In this document: piece after piece, positions 51,232 to 61,894 of the stretch
Numbering within the stretch: the stretch's first letter is position 1
Layout: each line of letters opens with the position of its first letter
Made by a program: the position numbers and the translations under genes
The notes under the pieces: generated by a model
Database searches by the model: none
What the model was told of the DNA's origin: nothing
What the model saw: only the letters and a program-made list of their open reading frames with translations
NCBI RefSeq assembly: GCF_018866325.1
Contig: NZ_CP076457.1
Coordinates: forward strand, 3,383,001-3,447,000
Direction of reading: 5' to 3'
Source of the DNA: Streptomyces sp. YPW6
GTDB taxonomy: Bacteria > Actinomycetota > Actinomycetes > Streptomycetales > Streptomycetaceae
DNA: 64,000 nt

Positions 51232-52302
51232 TCATCGAGGGAATTCGGCGGCGACCGATTCGGCGATCTGCGCCACGTTCAAAGCCGCCCCTTTTCGGAG
51301 ATTGTCCCCGCAAAGGAACATTTCCAGGGCATGCGGATCGTCCATGGACCGCCGCACGCGGCCCACCCAGGTCGGGTCGGTGCCGACCACGTCGGACGGA
51401 GTGGGGAAGTCCCCGGAGGCCGGGTTGTCGAACAGGACCACGCCGGGTGCGGTCGCCAGGATCTCGTGCGCCTTGCCGACCTCGACCTCGTTCTCGAAGC
51501 GGGCGTGGACGGACATCGAGTGGGTGGTGACGACGGGGACGTACACACAGGTCGCGGTGGCCTTCAGGTCCGGCATGCCGAGCACCTTGCGGCACTCCTC
51601 GCGCAGCGCGATCTCCTCGGAGGACCAGCCGTCCCCGGCGTCCGTACCGGCCCAGGGCACGATGTTCAGGGCGACGGGCGCGGCGAACGGGCTGTCCGCC
51701 GTGGCGGCCTCGTCGCCCAGGGCCCGGCGGACGTCTCCGGGCTGGGTGCCCAGTTCCGTACCGGCGACCAGGGCGAGCTGTTCGCGGAGGGCGGCGACTC
51801 CGTCGCGGCCCACGCCGCTGACGGCCTGGTACGAGGAGACGATGAGCTCACGCAGCCCGAACTCGGCGTGCAGGGCGCCGACCGCGACGATCAGCGACAG
51901 CGTGGTGCAGTTCGGGGACGCGACGATGCCGCGCGGCCTGAGCCGTGCGGCATGGGGGTTGATCTCCGGGACGACCAGGGGCACGTCGTCGTCGAGCCGG
52001 AAGGCGGCGGAGTCGTCGATGACGACGACGCCCTTGGCGGCGGCGATGGGGGCCCAGCGGGCGGACACCTCGTCCGGCACCAGGAAGAGGGCCACGTCGA
52101 TGCCGTCGAACACGTCCTCGGCGAGCGCGAGGACCTCGCTCTCCTCACCGCGCACGACCAGCTTCCGGCCGGCCGAGCGCGGTGAGGCGACGAGTCTGAC
52201 CTCGCCCCAGACGTCCGCGTGCTGCGAGAGGATCCGGAGCATGACACCGCCGATCGCCCCGGTCGCACCGACGACCGCGAGCGAAGGGCGGTGTTCCGTC
52301 AT
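51232..52302 (-). CDS. asd: aspartate-semialdehyde dehydrogenase
   Basis: Second enzyme of the lysine/threonine/methionine pathway, reducing aspartyl phosphate to the semialdehyde with NADPH. The 356-residue protein has the NADP loop [13 protein letters not shown], the catalytic cysteine in IVASPNCTT, and the catalytic histidine in [11 protein letters not shown]. It overlaps the aspartokinase gene upstream by ATGA, so the two are made as a coupled pair. Confidence 0.97.
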   Translation of the reverse strand: MTEHRPSLAVVGATGAIGGVMLRILSQHADVWGEVRLVASPRSAGRKLVVRGEESEVLALAEDVFDGIDVALFLVPDEVSARWAPIAAAKGVVVIDDSAAFRLDDDVPLVVPEINPHAARLRPRGIVASPNCTTLSLIVAVGALHAEFGLRELIVSSYQAVSGVGRDGVAALREQLALVAGTELGTQPGDVRRALGDEAATADSPFAAPVALNIVPWAGTDAGDGWSSEEIALREECRKVLGMPDLKATATCVYVPVVTTHSMSVHARFENEVEVGKAHEILATAPGVVLFDNPASGDFPTPSDVVGTDPTWVGRVRRSMDDPHALEMFLCGDNLRKGAALNVAQIAESVAAEFPR

Positions 52303-53570
52303 CGGCCGGTGCCTCCGTAGACCACGGCCTCGTCGGAGTCGCTGTCGAGCCCGAAGGCGGTGTGCACGGCGCGCACGGCCTCGTTGACGTCGTCGGCGCG
52401 GGTGACCACCGAGATGCGGATCTCGGATGTCGAGATCAGCTCGATGTTGACGCCCGCGTCGGACAGCGCCTCGAAGAATCCGGCGGTGACGCCCGGGTTG
52501 GTCTTCATGCCCGCGCCGACCAGGGAGATCTTGGCGATCTGGTCGTCGTAGCGCAGCGACTCGAAGCCGATGGAGCTCTTCGTCCGCTCCAGGGCGTCGA
52601 TGGCCTTGCGGCCCTCGGTCTTGGGCAGGGTGAAGGAGATGTCCGTCAGGCCGGTCGACGCGGCGGAGACGTTCTGCACCACCATGTCGATGTTGACCTC
52701 GGCGTTCGCGATGGCGCGGAAGATCGCGGCCGCCTCGCCCGGCTTGTCCGGGACGCCGACGACGGTGACCTTGGCCTCCGAGACGTCATGGGCGACTCCG
52801 GAGATGATCGCGTGCTCCACCTTCTGGTCCCCTTGCGGTTCGTTGCTGACCCAGGTGCCGCGCAGTCCGGAGAAGGACGAGCGGACGTGGATCGGGATGT
52901 TGTAACGGCGTGCGTACTCGACGCAGCGGTGCAGCAGCACCTTGGAACCGGACGCGGCCAGCTCCAGCATGTCCTCGAAGGAGATCCAGTCGATCTTCTT
53001 CGCCTTCTTCACGACCCGGGGGTCCGCGGTGAAGACGCCGTCGACGTCGGTGTAGATCTCACAGACCTCGGCGTCCAGGGCGGCAGCCAGCGCGACGGCG
53101 GTCGTGTCCGACCCGCCGCGGCCGAGGGTGGTGATGTTCTTGCCCTCCTGGCTCACGCCCTGGAACCCGGCGACGATGGCGATGTTGCCCTCGTCGATCG
53201 AGGTCTGGATGCGGCCCGGCGTGACGTCGATGATGCGCGCTTTGTTGTGGACCGAGTCGGTGATGACACCGGCCTGGCTGCCCGTGAACGACTGGGCCTC
53301 GTGGCCCAGGTTTTTGATCGCCATCGCCAGCAGGGCCATGGAGATCCGCTCACCCGCGGTCAGCAGCATGTCGAATTCCCGGCCGGTAGGCATCGGTGAC
53401 ACCTGCTCGGCGAGATCTATCAACTCGTCCGTCGTGTCGCCCATCGCGGACACCACGACAACCACCTGGTTGCCGTTCCTCTTGGCGTCCACGATTCGCT
53501 TGGCGACCCGCTTGATGCCCTCGGCATCGGCTACGGAGGAGCCTCCGTACTTCTGCACGACAAGGCCCAC
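52299..53570 (-). CDS. ask: aspartokinase
   Basis: Phosphorylates aspartate, the first step of the pathway. The 423-residue protein starts [17 protein letters not shown] after the initiating GTG, has [17 protein letters not shown] and the substrate site [10 protein letters not shown], and ends in two ACT domains (from about residue 265) for lysine and threonine feedback. Actinobacterial genes of this kind often also produce a shorter regulatory beta subunit from an internal start. GTG at 53570 is chosen by homology; the frame opens 21 bases earlier. Confidence 0.97.
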   Translation of the reverse strand: MGLVVQKYGGSSVADAEGIKRVAKRIVDAKRNGNQVVVVVSAMGDTTDELIDLAEQVSPMPTGREFDMLLTAGERISMALLAMAIKNLGHEAQSFTGSQAGVITDSVHNKARIIDVTPGRIQTSIDEGNIAIVAGFQGVSQEGKNITTLGRGGSDTTAVALAAALDAEVCEIYTDVDGVFTADPRVVKKAKKIDWISFEDMLELAASGSKVLLHRCVEYARRYNIPIHVRSSFSGLRGTWVSNEPQGDQKVEHAIISGVAHDVSEAKVTVVGVPDKPGEAAAIFRAIANAEVNIDMVVQNVSAASTGLTDISFTLPKTEGRKAIDALERTKSSIGFESLRYDDQIAKISLVGAGMKTNPGVTAGFFEALSDAGVNIELISTSEIRISVVTRADDVNEAVRAVHTAFGLDSDSDEAVVYGGTGR

Positions 53571-53793
53571 GTGCGCTCCTCGCTCAGTCATTACTGCGGT
53601 CGGCTCAGTTTAACGAGCAGTCCGGAATCGACCCGTCCATTACCAGATGATGAGATGTCCCGCTCATCACCCGGAACGGCGTGTCGCTCCGAACCGCTCG
53701 TACGTGGCTGTTGCCCAGCCGGACCGAGCACACTCCCGTTTGTGTCCCAGCCCACACGATCGGGGCGGAAAGCGCGAGCCGGGACACTCTCCG

Positions 53794-55914
53794 TTACGGC
53801 AGCTGCTGGATCTTCTCCTCGGACAGCACACCCGCATAGGCGTACACGCTGTCCACCACTCCCTTGAGGTGCTCGCCCCAGCCGTCGGCGGTACGGCCCC
53901 GGCCGAGCTGGAGGCCGCCGGTGCTCTTCCAGGCGGCGTCGAAGTCCGCGGTGCCGCCCACGGACTCCTTCCACCCGTCGACGTAGAAGGACACCTGACC
54001 GGCCGAGGCGTCGTACACGACGGTGACCCGGTGGCCCGCCCCGAAGTCCCCGTCCGGCCACTCGATCCGGCGGAGCACGGTCTCCGGCGCCCCCGGCTCG
54101 TCGGCGTGCGCCAGCACCAGGTCCCAGCTGGAGTTCTCCGGGTCGAAGCGCACCTTGAAGGCGTCGCCGTGCTCCCCGCCCTGGGAGATCGCCGTCATCG
54201 GCGCCGCCGGGGCGTCGTCGGTGAGCCGGACGCGGGCGCTGACGGTGAAGCTCTGCGTGGTGTCGACCACCGGGGCGTCCGTGGCCGCGTGGCCGGAGAC
54301 GCCGTCGAGGCGGAGGTGTCCGTCACCCTCCAGCGGCCAGTCCTGGCCGCAGCCCGGGTCCAGTGGGTCGCAGGGGGCGTCGAGGCGGAAGACCGAGGCC
54401 CCGGCGCCCAGCTTGAGCGGCGCTCCGCCGTCCGACTCCGGGGCGAGGCCGTCGGGCGCGCTGTCGAGCGCCCAGTGGCCGGTCCGCTGCGCGGCGCGGG
54501 TGGCGAGGTCCGTCAGCTCGTCCGGGACGACGATCCGGTCGTACGCCCGTACGTCACCGATCTCGCCCTGCCAGCGGTCGCGGTAGCCCCGCGCCCCGCG
54601 CGCCCGGCCGATCTGGAAGTCACCCTCGCCCGCCACGGGGACGGCGGCCGTCTCCTCGCCGGCCGCGCGGCCGTTCACGTACAGCCGGACCGTGCCGGTC
54701 CCCGCGTCGTACTGGCCGAGCACGTACGCCCAGTCTCCGGCCTCGGGCAGTCCGCCCGTGACCCGGGCCCCGCCGACGGCGAACGACCAGGCGGGGGCGG
54801 AACCGGCCTGCCTCAGCCCCAGGGTGAAGGCGCGGCCCGTGCCCGCGTCCTGCGAGAGGACCGTGCGGGTGCCGTCCACGCGGGCCGGCCGGACCCAGCC
54901 GCCGACGGCGAAGTCCTTCGCGGTGTCGACGACGACGGGGGCTCCCGGGGTCAGGAAGCCGTGGCCCGTTCCGTCGAGCGAGGCGGTGGTGGTGAGCGGG
55001 GTGCCGGAGGGGGCGGGCGTGCCGAACGTGACCCCCGCACCCGCTCGGGCCGCGGTGCCGTTCTCGGCGGCGGCCGAACGGGAGCCCGCCGCGTCGGCGA
55101 GCTTCCACCGGGCCACCGGAGCGGGCCCTTGCCCGATCCGGAACGTGTAGTCGGTGCGCGGGCCGCGGTTGCCCGCCCGGTCCTGCGCCTGGACGGAGAG
55201 GACCTGGACGCCGGAGTCCTCGGGCACGAAGCCGACCTCGGCCGAACCGTCGGGCCGGACGTCGGTCCTGCGCGGCTGCCCACCGGTGAAGGTGTAGACG
55301 AAGGCGACGACGTCCTCGGCCCGCGCCGTGAAACGGAAGGTGCCCCGGACTCCGGCGCCGGGGGTCCAGGTGCCGTCGTCCGGGTAGTCGGACGAGGTGA
55401 CGACCGGCGCGTCGGGCAGCGTCCGGTCGTACACGAACTCGCAGGGCGCGCCCGCCCCTTCGCTGCTCCAGGCGGAGGCCCCCGCGTCGTTGACGGCCCG
55501 CACCCGCCAGGACACGACGGTCTCGTCCGGGACGGTGCTCGGCAGCTGCCACGTGAACGGGGCGGTGTCCAGCTTCGTGGAGGTGGTCATGGACACGCGC
55601 TCCTCGGCGCCGTCCTCGCCCTGCCACCACGCCTCGAACTCGCCCCGCACGCGGCTCGCTTCACCGGGCTGCCCGCCACCGGGCCCGTACAGCCGCGCCG
55701 TCACCTGCGGAACGGCCCCCACGTACGGCCGCTCGTCGCCGGTGGCGCATGCCGCGCCGCCCGTCTCCAGATCAGCGGTCAACGGCTGCTTCGGCACGAG
55801 CTCCTCGCCCACCGCCGCGAGTACGGCGCCCGGCGTCGCCAGCACCGTCCCGGCGGCGATCACCGCAGCGGCAGCCGCCCGTCTGGCGCGTCCCTGCCCT
55901 CTGCGCTCTGTCAT
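53794..55914 (-). CDS. secreted LamG-domain protein
   Basis: A 706-residue exported protein. The signal peptide (basic start, hydrophobic AAAAVIAAGTVLATPGAVLA core) is followed by a fibronectin-like or cadherin-like region to about 290 and then two concanavalin-type LamG/laminin G-like lectin domains. The first contains DFAVGGWVRPARVDGTRTVLS and the second contains QSFTVSARVRLTDD. Such proteins bind sugars or cell-surface polymers. There is no cell-wall anchor motif. It separates ask from the DUF5063-recR block and may be a later insertion. Confidence 0.85.
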   Translation of the reverse strand: MTERRGQGRARRAAAAAVIAAGTVLATPGAVLAAVGEELVPKQPLTADLETGGAACATGDERPYVGAVPQVTARLYGPGGGQPGEASRVRGEFEAWWQGEDGAEERVSMTTSTKLDTAPFTWQLPSTVPDETVVSWRVRAVNDAGASAWSSEGAGAPCEFVYDRTLPDAPVVTSSDYPDDGTWTPGAGVRGTFRFTARAEDVVAFVYTFTGGQPRRTDVRPDGSAEVGFVPEDSGVQVLSVQAQDRAGNRGPRTDYTFRIGQGPAPVARWKLADAAGSRSAAAENGTAARAGAGVTFGTPAPSGTPLTTTASLDGTGHGFLTPGAPVVVDTAKDFAVGGWVRPARVDGTRTVLSQDAGTGRAFTLGLRQAGSAPAWSFAVGGARVTGGLPEAGDWAYVLGQYDAGTGTVRLYVNGRAAGEETAAVPVAGEGDFQIGRARGARGYRDRWQGEIGDVRAYDRIVVPDELTDLATRAAQRTGHWALDSAPDGLAPESDGGAPLKLGAGASVFRLDAPCDPLDPGCGQDWPLEGDGHLRLDGVSGHAATDAPVVDTTQSFTVSARVRLTDDAPAAPMTAISQGGEHGDAFKVRFDPENSSWDLVLAHADEPGAPETVLRRIEWPDGDFGAGHRVTVVYDASAGQVSFYVDGWKESVGGTADFDAAWKSTGGLQLGRGRTADGWGEHLKGVVDSVYAYAGVLSEEKIQQLP

Positions 55915-56041
55915 GCGCGTTCCCCTCCCCTGTCCGTCCTCGAAGATCGAAGATCAAGAGCTGGGGAGACTAGCAAGCGCATGCATCGACCGCCCGTGGA
56001 TATCCGCCCCCGCGGCGGGCGGCACGCCCGGGTGGTCACCC

Positions 56042-56278
56042 TCAGTCGGCGTACTCCTTGAGCTTCTCGGTGTCGAGCGCGAAGCCGGCCGGTTCGGGCA
56101 GTTCGACGACCGCGCCGAAGGGCCGAGTGGTGGCGGAGCGGTACGTTCCCTTCTCCGGCTCGGTGAAGGCGGTCACCGAGCACGCCTCACGGTCCACGAG
56201 CAGGTAGACCGGAATGCCGGCGACCGCGTAGCCGTCGGGCTTCTCGACGCGGTCGCGCTCCAGGCCGACGAAGTCGGC
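56042..56278 (-). pseudogene. 3' remnant of a Uma2-family gene
   Basis: The frame ending at 56042 reads ADFVGLERDRVEKPDGYAV and then AGIPVYLLVDREACSVTAF, which is the second half of Uma2 (DUF820) PD-(D/E)XK-like proteins. These are normally about 190 residues. The N-terminal half is missing: upstream of about 56280 the frame continues into unrelated Arg/Pro-rich sequence with no start. It is best read as a decayed copy. Uma2 genes are numerous and unstable in Streptomyces. Confidence 0.72.
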
Positions 56279-56480
56279 GGCGCGGGGCGGGCCGGCGGCG
56301 TCGGCCCGCCTCTTCACGTTCCTCAAGCAGGCTGCCCTGAAGGACGGTTGAGGTTCCAGCGTTCCGGTGCGGACCAGGCGGCGGCCGGCACGCCGCGACC
56401 GGGCAGAGGGACGCCCAGCGATGCCGCCGGTGACCGGCGCGATCCGTGCCCTGGCGCGCCGGGGCACGGCAGGCGGGCGG

Positions 56481-57140
56481 CTACTTCACCGGGCGCAGAC
56501 CCAGCGGGCCCGCGATCTCCTGGAGCATCACGCGGCCCGCCTCCTCGGCGAGGTCCTCCTCGCCCGGGTCCTGGTCGGTGTCCAGGCCGTCCAGCTCCGC
56601 CAGGGGCTGGCCGAGGCGGATGTGGGCGACCAGGGACTGGAGGGCGCGGAGGGTGGCGGAGGCGGTGGAGCCCCAGTTGGAGAAGTACGAGAACTGCCAC
56701 CACCACAGCGCCTCGGCGGTGCGGTCCGCCTCGTAGTGCGCGAGGCCGTGGCCGAGGTCGGTGACCAGGTCGGCCAGGTCGTCGGAGATGCGGTGCGGGA
56801 CGGGGGCCTTGCGGGGCTCGTACGGGTCGAAGACCTCGGAGTAGACGTCGATCGGCTCCAGCAGCGCCGCGAACCGCTCGCGCAGGCCGTCCGCGTCCGG
56901 CTCCGCGCCGAGGTCCGGCTCGTACCGCTCGTCGGGCAGGACGTCCTCGTACGCGCCGAGTCGGCCGCCCGCCAGCAGGAGCTGCGAGACCTGGAGGAGC
57001 AGGACCGGGACGGCCTCCTCCGGTTCGTCGACCTTGGACACCTCGGCGACCGCGACGATGAACGTCTTGATCTGGTCCGCGATCTGGACGGCGAAGTCGC
57101 CCGGGTCCTGCGTGACGGAGTTCAGCGTGGCGTCAGACAT
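56481..57140 (-). CDS. DUF5063 domain protein
   Basis: A 219-residue helical cytoplasmic protein beginning SDATLNSVTQDPGDFAVQ. It contains ETMV-free helices around LPVLLLQVSQLLLAGGRL-like sequence (here VPVLLLQVSQLLLAGGRLG) and ALWWWQFSYFSNWGSTA, the mark of DUF5063. The role is unknown, but the gene is regularly found next to recR in Streptomyces. ATG at 57140 lies 119 bp downstream of the recR stop on the same strand, so they may be co-transcribed. Confidence 0.8.
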   Translation of the reverse strand: MSDATLNSVTQDPGDFAVQIADQIKTFIVAVAEVSKVDEPEEAVPVLLLQVSQLLLAGGRLGAYEDVLPDERYEPDLGAEPDADGLRERFAALLEPIDVYSEVFDPYEPRKAPVPHRISDDLADLVTDLGHGLAHYEADRTAEALWWWQFSYFSNWGSTASATLRALQSLVAHIRLGQPLAELDGLDTDQDPGEEDLAEEAGRVMLQEIAGPLGLRPVK

Positions 57141-57259
57141 CGAGGGGACCTCCCGTGGGCGCGGTCACAGACGGTGAAGCGGGCGGCGGTACGTGCAGGG
57201 GCCCGGGCCCGCACCGGGGGCGTGCGGCGGCGGCCTCGGCGCCGGTGTCGGTCTCGGTG

Positions 57260-57859
57260 TCAGACATCCAGCAGCCGCCTCCCCTCGAAGGCGCGGCCCA
57301 GGGTGACCTCGTCGGCGTACTCCAGGTCGCCGCCGACCGGCAGGCCACTGGCCAGCCGGGTCACCTTCAGGCCCATCGGCTTGACCATCCGCGCCAGATA
57401 CGTCGCGGTGGCCTCGCCCTCCAGGTTGGGGTCGGTCGCGAGGATCAGCTCCGTGATGGAGCCGTCCGCGAGCCGCGCCAGCAGCTCGCGGATGCGCAGG
57501 TCGTCCGGGCCGACGCCCTCGATGGGGCTGATCGCCCCGCCCAGCACGTGGTAGCGGCCGCGGAACTCACGCGTCCGCTCGATCGCCACGACGTCCTTGG
57601 GCTCCTCGACCACGCAGATGACGCTCGGATCGCGGCGCGCGTCCCGGCAGATCCCGCACTGCTCCTGCTGCGCGACATTGCCGCACACCTCGCAGAACCG
57701 GACCTTGTCCTTGACCTCCAGGAGGGCGTGGGCGAGCCGGCGCACGTCGGTGGGCTCGGCCTGCAGCACGTGGAAGGCGATCCGCTGCGCGCTCTTGGGA
57801 CCGACGCCGGGCAGCCTGCCCAGTTCGTCGATGAGGTCCTGAACCACGCCTTCGTACAA
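57260..57859 (-). CDS. recR: recombination mediator RecR
   Basis: A 199-residue DNA-repair protein that works with RecF/RecO to load RecA. Domains: helix-hairpin-helix ([20 protein letters not shown]), a zinc finger with [16 protein letters not shown], a Toprim domain ([16 protein letters not shown] through [16 protein letters not shown]) and a C-terminal Walker-B-like helix. ATG/TTG choice follows the family start [18 protein letters not shown]. The ybaB gene lies 120 bp upstream on the same strand. Confidence 0.97.
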   Translation of the reverse strand: MYEGVVQDLIDELGRLPGVGPKSAQRIAFHVLQAEPTDVRRLAHALLEVKDKVRFCEVCGNVAQQEQCGICRDARRDPSVICVVEEPKDVVAIERTREFRGRYHVLGGAISPIEGVGPDDLRIRELLARLADGSITELILATDPNLEGEATATYLARMVKPMGLKVTRLASGLPVGGDLEYADEVTLGRAFEGRRLLDV

Positions 57860-57979
57860 CGGAACGCCTCTCTTCGCTTCCTGCTCCGTACCGTAGTGGG
57901 TACGGGTCGGTACCAGTAGGCCCCGGAGGGCCCGCGGGACCTGACGGCCGCGGAACCTACGGGCCCGCGGCCGGCCGGG

Positions 57980-58324
57980 TCAGAACGGCAGACCCGGGAT
58001 GCCGCCCCCGCCGCCCAGCCCCTGCGCCAGCGGGCCGAGCTTCTCCTGCTGGAGCGCCTGCGCGTTCTCGTTGGCCGCCTGGACGGCCGCGACGACGAGG
58101 TCGGCGAGCGTCTCGGTGTCCTCCGGGTCCACGGCCTTCGGGTCGATCACCAGGGCGCGCAGCTCGCCCGAGCCGGTCACCGTGGCCCTGACGAGACCGC
58201 CGCCCGCCTGTCCCTCGACCTCGGTCCCGGCCAGTTCCTCCTGGGCCGCGGCGAGATCCTGCTGCATCTTCTGGGCCTGCTGGAGCAACTGCTGCATGTT
58301 GGGCTGGCCACCACCGGGAATCAC
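57980..58324 (-). CDS. YbaB/EbfC nucleoid-associated protein
   Basis: A 114-residue DNA-binding protein: coiled-coil helix [20 protein letters not shown], a beta-sheet with [20 protein letters not shown], and a Gly-rich end ([13 protein letters not shown]). YbaB proteins bind DNA as dimers and are usually encoded beside recR. GTG at 58324 is preferred because AGGAG lies five bases upstream; an ATG 15 bases earlier would bury this ribosome site. Confidence 0.93.
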   Translation of the reverse strand: MIPGGGQPNMQQLLQQAQKMQQDLAAAQEELAGTEVEGQAGGGLVRATVTGSGELRALVIDPKAVDPEDTETLADLVVAAVQAANENAQALQQEKLGPLAQGLGGGGGIPGLPF

Positions 58325-58623
58325 GGTCACTCCTGGCATTTCGACGACAAATGTTTCGGTAAGCCGAGCCTACGTGCTCCCCGGTCACCGCGCTCCACCC
58401 ACCGGGGACCAACTCTTTCGAGTGAGATCCCGGGACCGGCGTGAGCGCTCCTATACCTGACCAGGGGCCCTGTCCAGGCGGGAATCCCGCGATTTCGACC
58501 CCACCGCCCACCATTCGGCGGTAGGAAGGGCATGCGCATCGGCACACGAGCGTGCATGTGCAGTGACGCAGAGTTACCTTCTACGCGTCCGTACCGGGCG
58601 TCAGAGTGCAGAGGAGTGCCCCG

Positions 58624-59463
58624 GTGAGTCAGCCGGAGAGGCAGCCCGAGGGGCCGCCCCGCAAGGAGTCCGACGCGGGATCCGGTGAGAACGGAGCTGA
58701 GCATTCCGCTACGGGGGTCCCGGCCGGGGGGCGGGCTGACGGACGCTCCGGCGACCGTGCCGGGGGGCGGGCCGACGGGCGCGATCTGACCGGGCGCCCG
58801 TTCCCGCCCGGCGACTGGGGCGAGCCGTCCGAGCGGCTCGACGAGCTCTACCGCTGGGTCGAGACCGGCGCCCTGGACACCGCGGACTGGTATCTGAACG
58901 ACCGGGTCTGGAAGCGCCGGGCCGCCCGCGCCCTGCGGATGGGCACGGGCGCCGGGGTGGTCGCCGGGGCCGCCCTGCCGCTGCTGGACCTGACCGGCGC
59001 GCTGAGCGGCTCGGCGGGCTGGGGCTATCTGTCGCTGCTGGTGGGGGCCGCCTGCATGGCCGGCGACCGGTACTTCGGCCTGACCTCCGGCTGGATAAGG
59101 AACCTGGCGACGGCGCAGGCCGTGCAGCGGCGGCTCCAGGTGCTCCAGTTCGACTGGGCATCGGAGTGCGTACGGGAGACGCTCGGCCCGACGGAGGGCA
59201 CGGCGAGCGAGGCGACCGAGCGGTGCCTGGGGGTGCTGCGGAGGTTCTCCGAGGACGTCACGGAGCTGGTGCGGTCGGAGACGGCGGACTGGATGGTGGA
59301 GTTCCGGGCGGGCCCCGCGCCGATGGGGATGCAGGCGCTGGCGGCGGGGACCGCGGGCGGACGGGGCGAGCCGGGGGCGGTGCCGGGGCGGTTCGCGATG
59401 CCGTCGGTGGCGGCGCGGCCGAACATGCCGCGGCAGCGGCCGCCGGAGTCACCGCCGCGGTGA
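58624..59463 (+). CDS. SLATT-domain membrane protein
   Basis: A 279-residue protein. A Gly/Asp/Arg-rich, poorly ordered N-terminal 60 residues is followed by a SLATT-like unit: helix LDELYRWVETGALDTADWYL, two close membrane segments (GTGAGVVAGAALPLLDLTGA and GWGYLSLLVGAACMAGDRYF) and a long helix. SLATT proteins are thought to form pores or sense signals and some associate with nucleotide-signalling systems, but this gene is a fixed neighbour of recR-ybaB, so a housekeeping role is likelier. GTG at 58624 follows AGAGGAG. Confidence 0.78.
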   Translation: MSQPERQPEGPPRKESDAGSGENGAEHSATGVPAGGRADGRSGDRAGGRADGRDLTGRPFPPGDWGEPSERLDELYRWVETGALDTADWYLNDRVWKRRAARALRMGTGAGVVAGAALPLLDLTGALSGSAGWGYLSLLVGAACMAGDRYFGLTSGWIRNLATAQAVQRRLQVLQFDWASECVRETLGPTEGTASEATERCLGVLRRFSEDVTELVRSETADWMVEFRAGPAPMGMQALAAGTAGGRGEPGAVPGRFAMPSVAARPNMPRQRPPESPPR

Positions 59464-60640
<1,177 letters not shown>

Positions 60641-60699
60641 GAAGTCTCGCTCTCCAACGGTTCGGGCGATCGTCGGGACAGCGTAGTGCGGGGCGAACC

Positions 60700-61623
60700 T
60701 CACGCACAGTGCCCCGGGGACTCCGGAGGTATCGCGGAACCCGGCCCCGGCGGCTTCGCGGATCGCGGACCGGGCGGCACCGCGGAGCCGGGACCGGACG
60801 CCGCCGGGGAGCCGGGACCAGGGCCGGGCGGCACCGCGGAGCCGGGACCGGGCGTCGCCGGGGAGCCGGGGCCAGGGCCGGGCGGCACTGCCGAGGCGGG
60901 ACCAGGGGGCACAGCGGAATGCGGCCCTGGCGGCCCGCCGGCGCTTCCCTCCGCCGCCCGCGCGTCCAGGCGGTCCGCCCAGGCGAGCGCGTGACCGTAG
61001 TAGGAGCGCATCTCGACGTGGACCTGATCGCGGTCGCCGCGGGCGATGGCCTCGACCAGTTCCTCGTGGCCGAACCACAGCACGTTCTCGTCCATGCCGT
61101 CGCGGCGCAGCCGGTGCACGGCGAACACCCAGGCCTGGACGCGCAGCCGGGTGAGGAAATCGGCGACGTACGGGTTGAGGACGAACTGCCCCAGCTCCCG
61201 CCAGAACCGCAGGTCGTACCCGATCAGGACGTCGAGGTCGCCGCCCTTCGCCGCGCGGACCGCCTCCGCGGCCCGTCGGCGGATCGAGGCCAGCCCCTCG
61301 GGCCGCACGGCCACCCGTTCGTCGGGGTCGCGGAAGAGGCCCTCGATGACGAGGGCCCGCGCCTCGGCCATCGCGCGGTAGTCGGCGACGGTGAACTCCC
61401 GCACCTGGAAGCCCCGGTGCTGGTCGGAGGCGAGGAGACCCTGGGCCGAGAGGTCGAAGAGCGCCTCGCGGACGGGCGTCGCGGAGACCCCGTACTGCTC
61501 GGCGATCTGTTTGACGGTGAACGCGCGGCCCGGCGGCAGACGCCCCGCGAGCACCTCGTCACGCAGCGCGTCGGCGATCTGCTGGCGCAGGGTACTGCGC
61601 GTCACACCCGCGCTCGGGCTCAT
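60700..61623 (-). CDS. GntR/FadR-family regulator with repetitive tail
   Basis: A 307-residue regulator. Residues 10-75 are the GntR winged helix (RSTLRQQIADALRDEVLAG, then FTVKQIAEQYGVSATPVREA). Residues 90-215 are the FCD-type helical effector domain (LRFWRELGQFVLNPYVADFL, then FGHEELVEAIARGD and a final helix with RSYYGHALAW). The last 85 residues are Pro/Gly/Ser/Ala repeats (GSAVPPGPGPGSPA and variants). It may control the conserved downstream gene or the divergent-side aminotransferase. ATG at 61623 follows GGAGGGG. Confidence 0.85.
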   Translation of the reverse strand: MSPSAGVTRSTLRQQIADALRDEVLAGRLPPGRAFTVKQIAEQYGVSATPVREALFDLSAQGLLASDQHRGFQVREFTVADYRAMAEARALVIEGLFRDPDERVAVRPEGLASIRRRAAEAVRAAKGGDLDVLIGYDLRFWRELGQFVLNPYVADFLTRLRVQAWVFAVHRLRRDGMDENVLWFGHEELVEAIARGDRDQVHVEMRSYYGHALAWADRLDARAAEGSAGGPPGPHSAVPPGPASAVPPGPGPGSPATPGPGSAVPPGPGPGSPAASGPGSAVPPGPRSAKPPGPGSAIPPESPGHCA

Positions 61624-61894
61624 GCCGGCCCCTCCCGTCCGTCCCTGTGCGTACCCGTCCGTACCGTCCGTCCATGACCGCCCCGCTCGCCGGAGGTTTC
61701 CGGTGCTCGCCGGACACGCCCGGTCCTCGCCGGACACGTCCGGTGGGGGTCATCTCTGGTTCGGGTCACCTTAAGCCAGGGGCCCCGCCGTGCCCGATTC
61801 CGGGCACGGCGGGACGGCGTACGGGGGCCCACCGCGTACGGAATGGGCCCGTCCGGTTACTCCGCGTACGGGCGGAGACGGACCGGGGGCCGCC

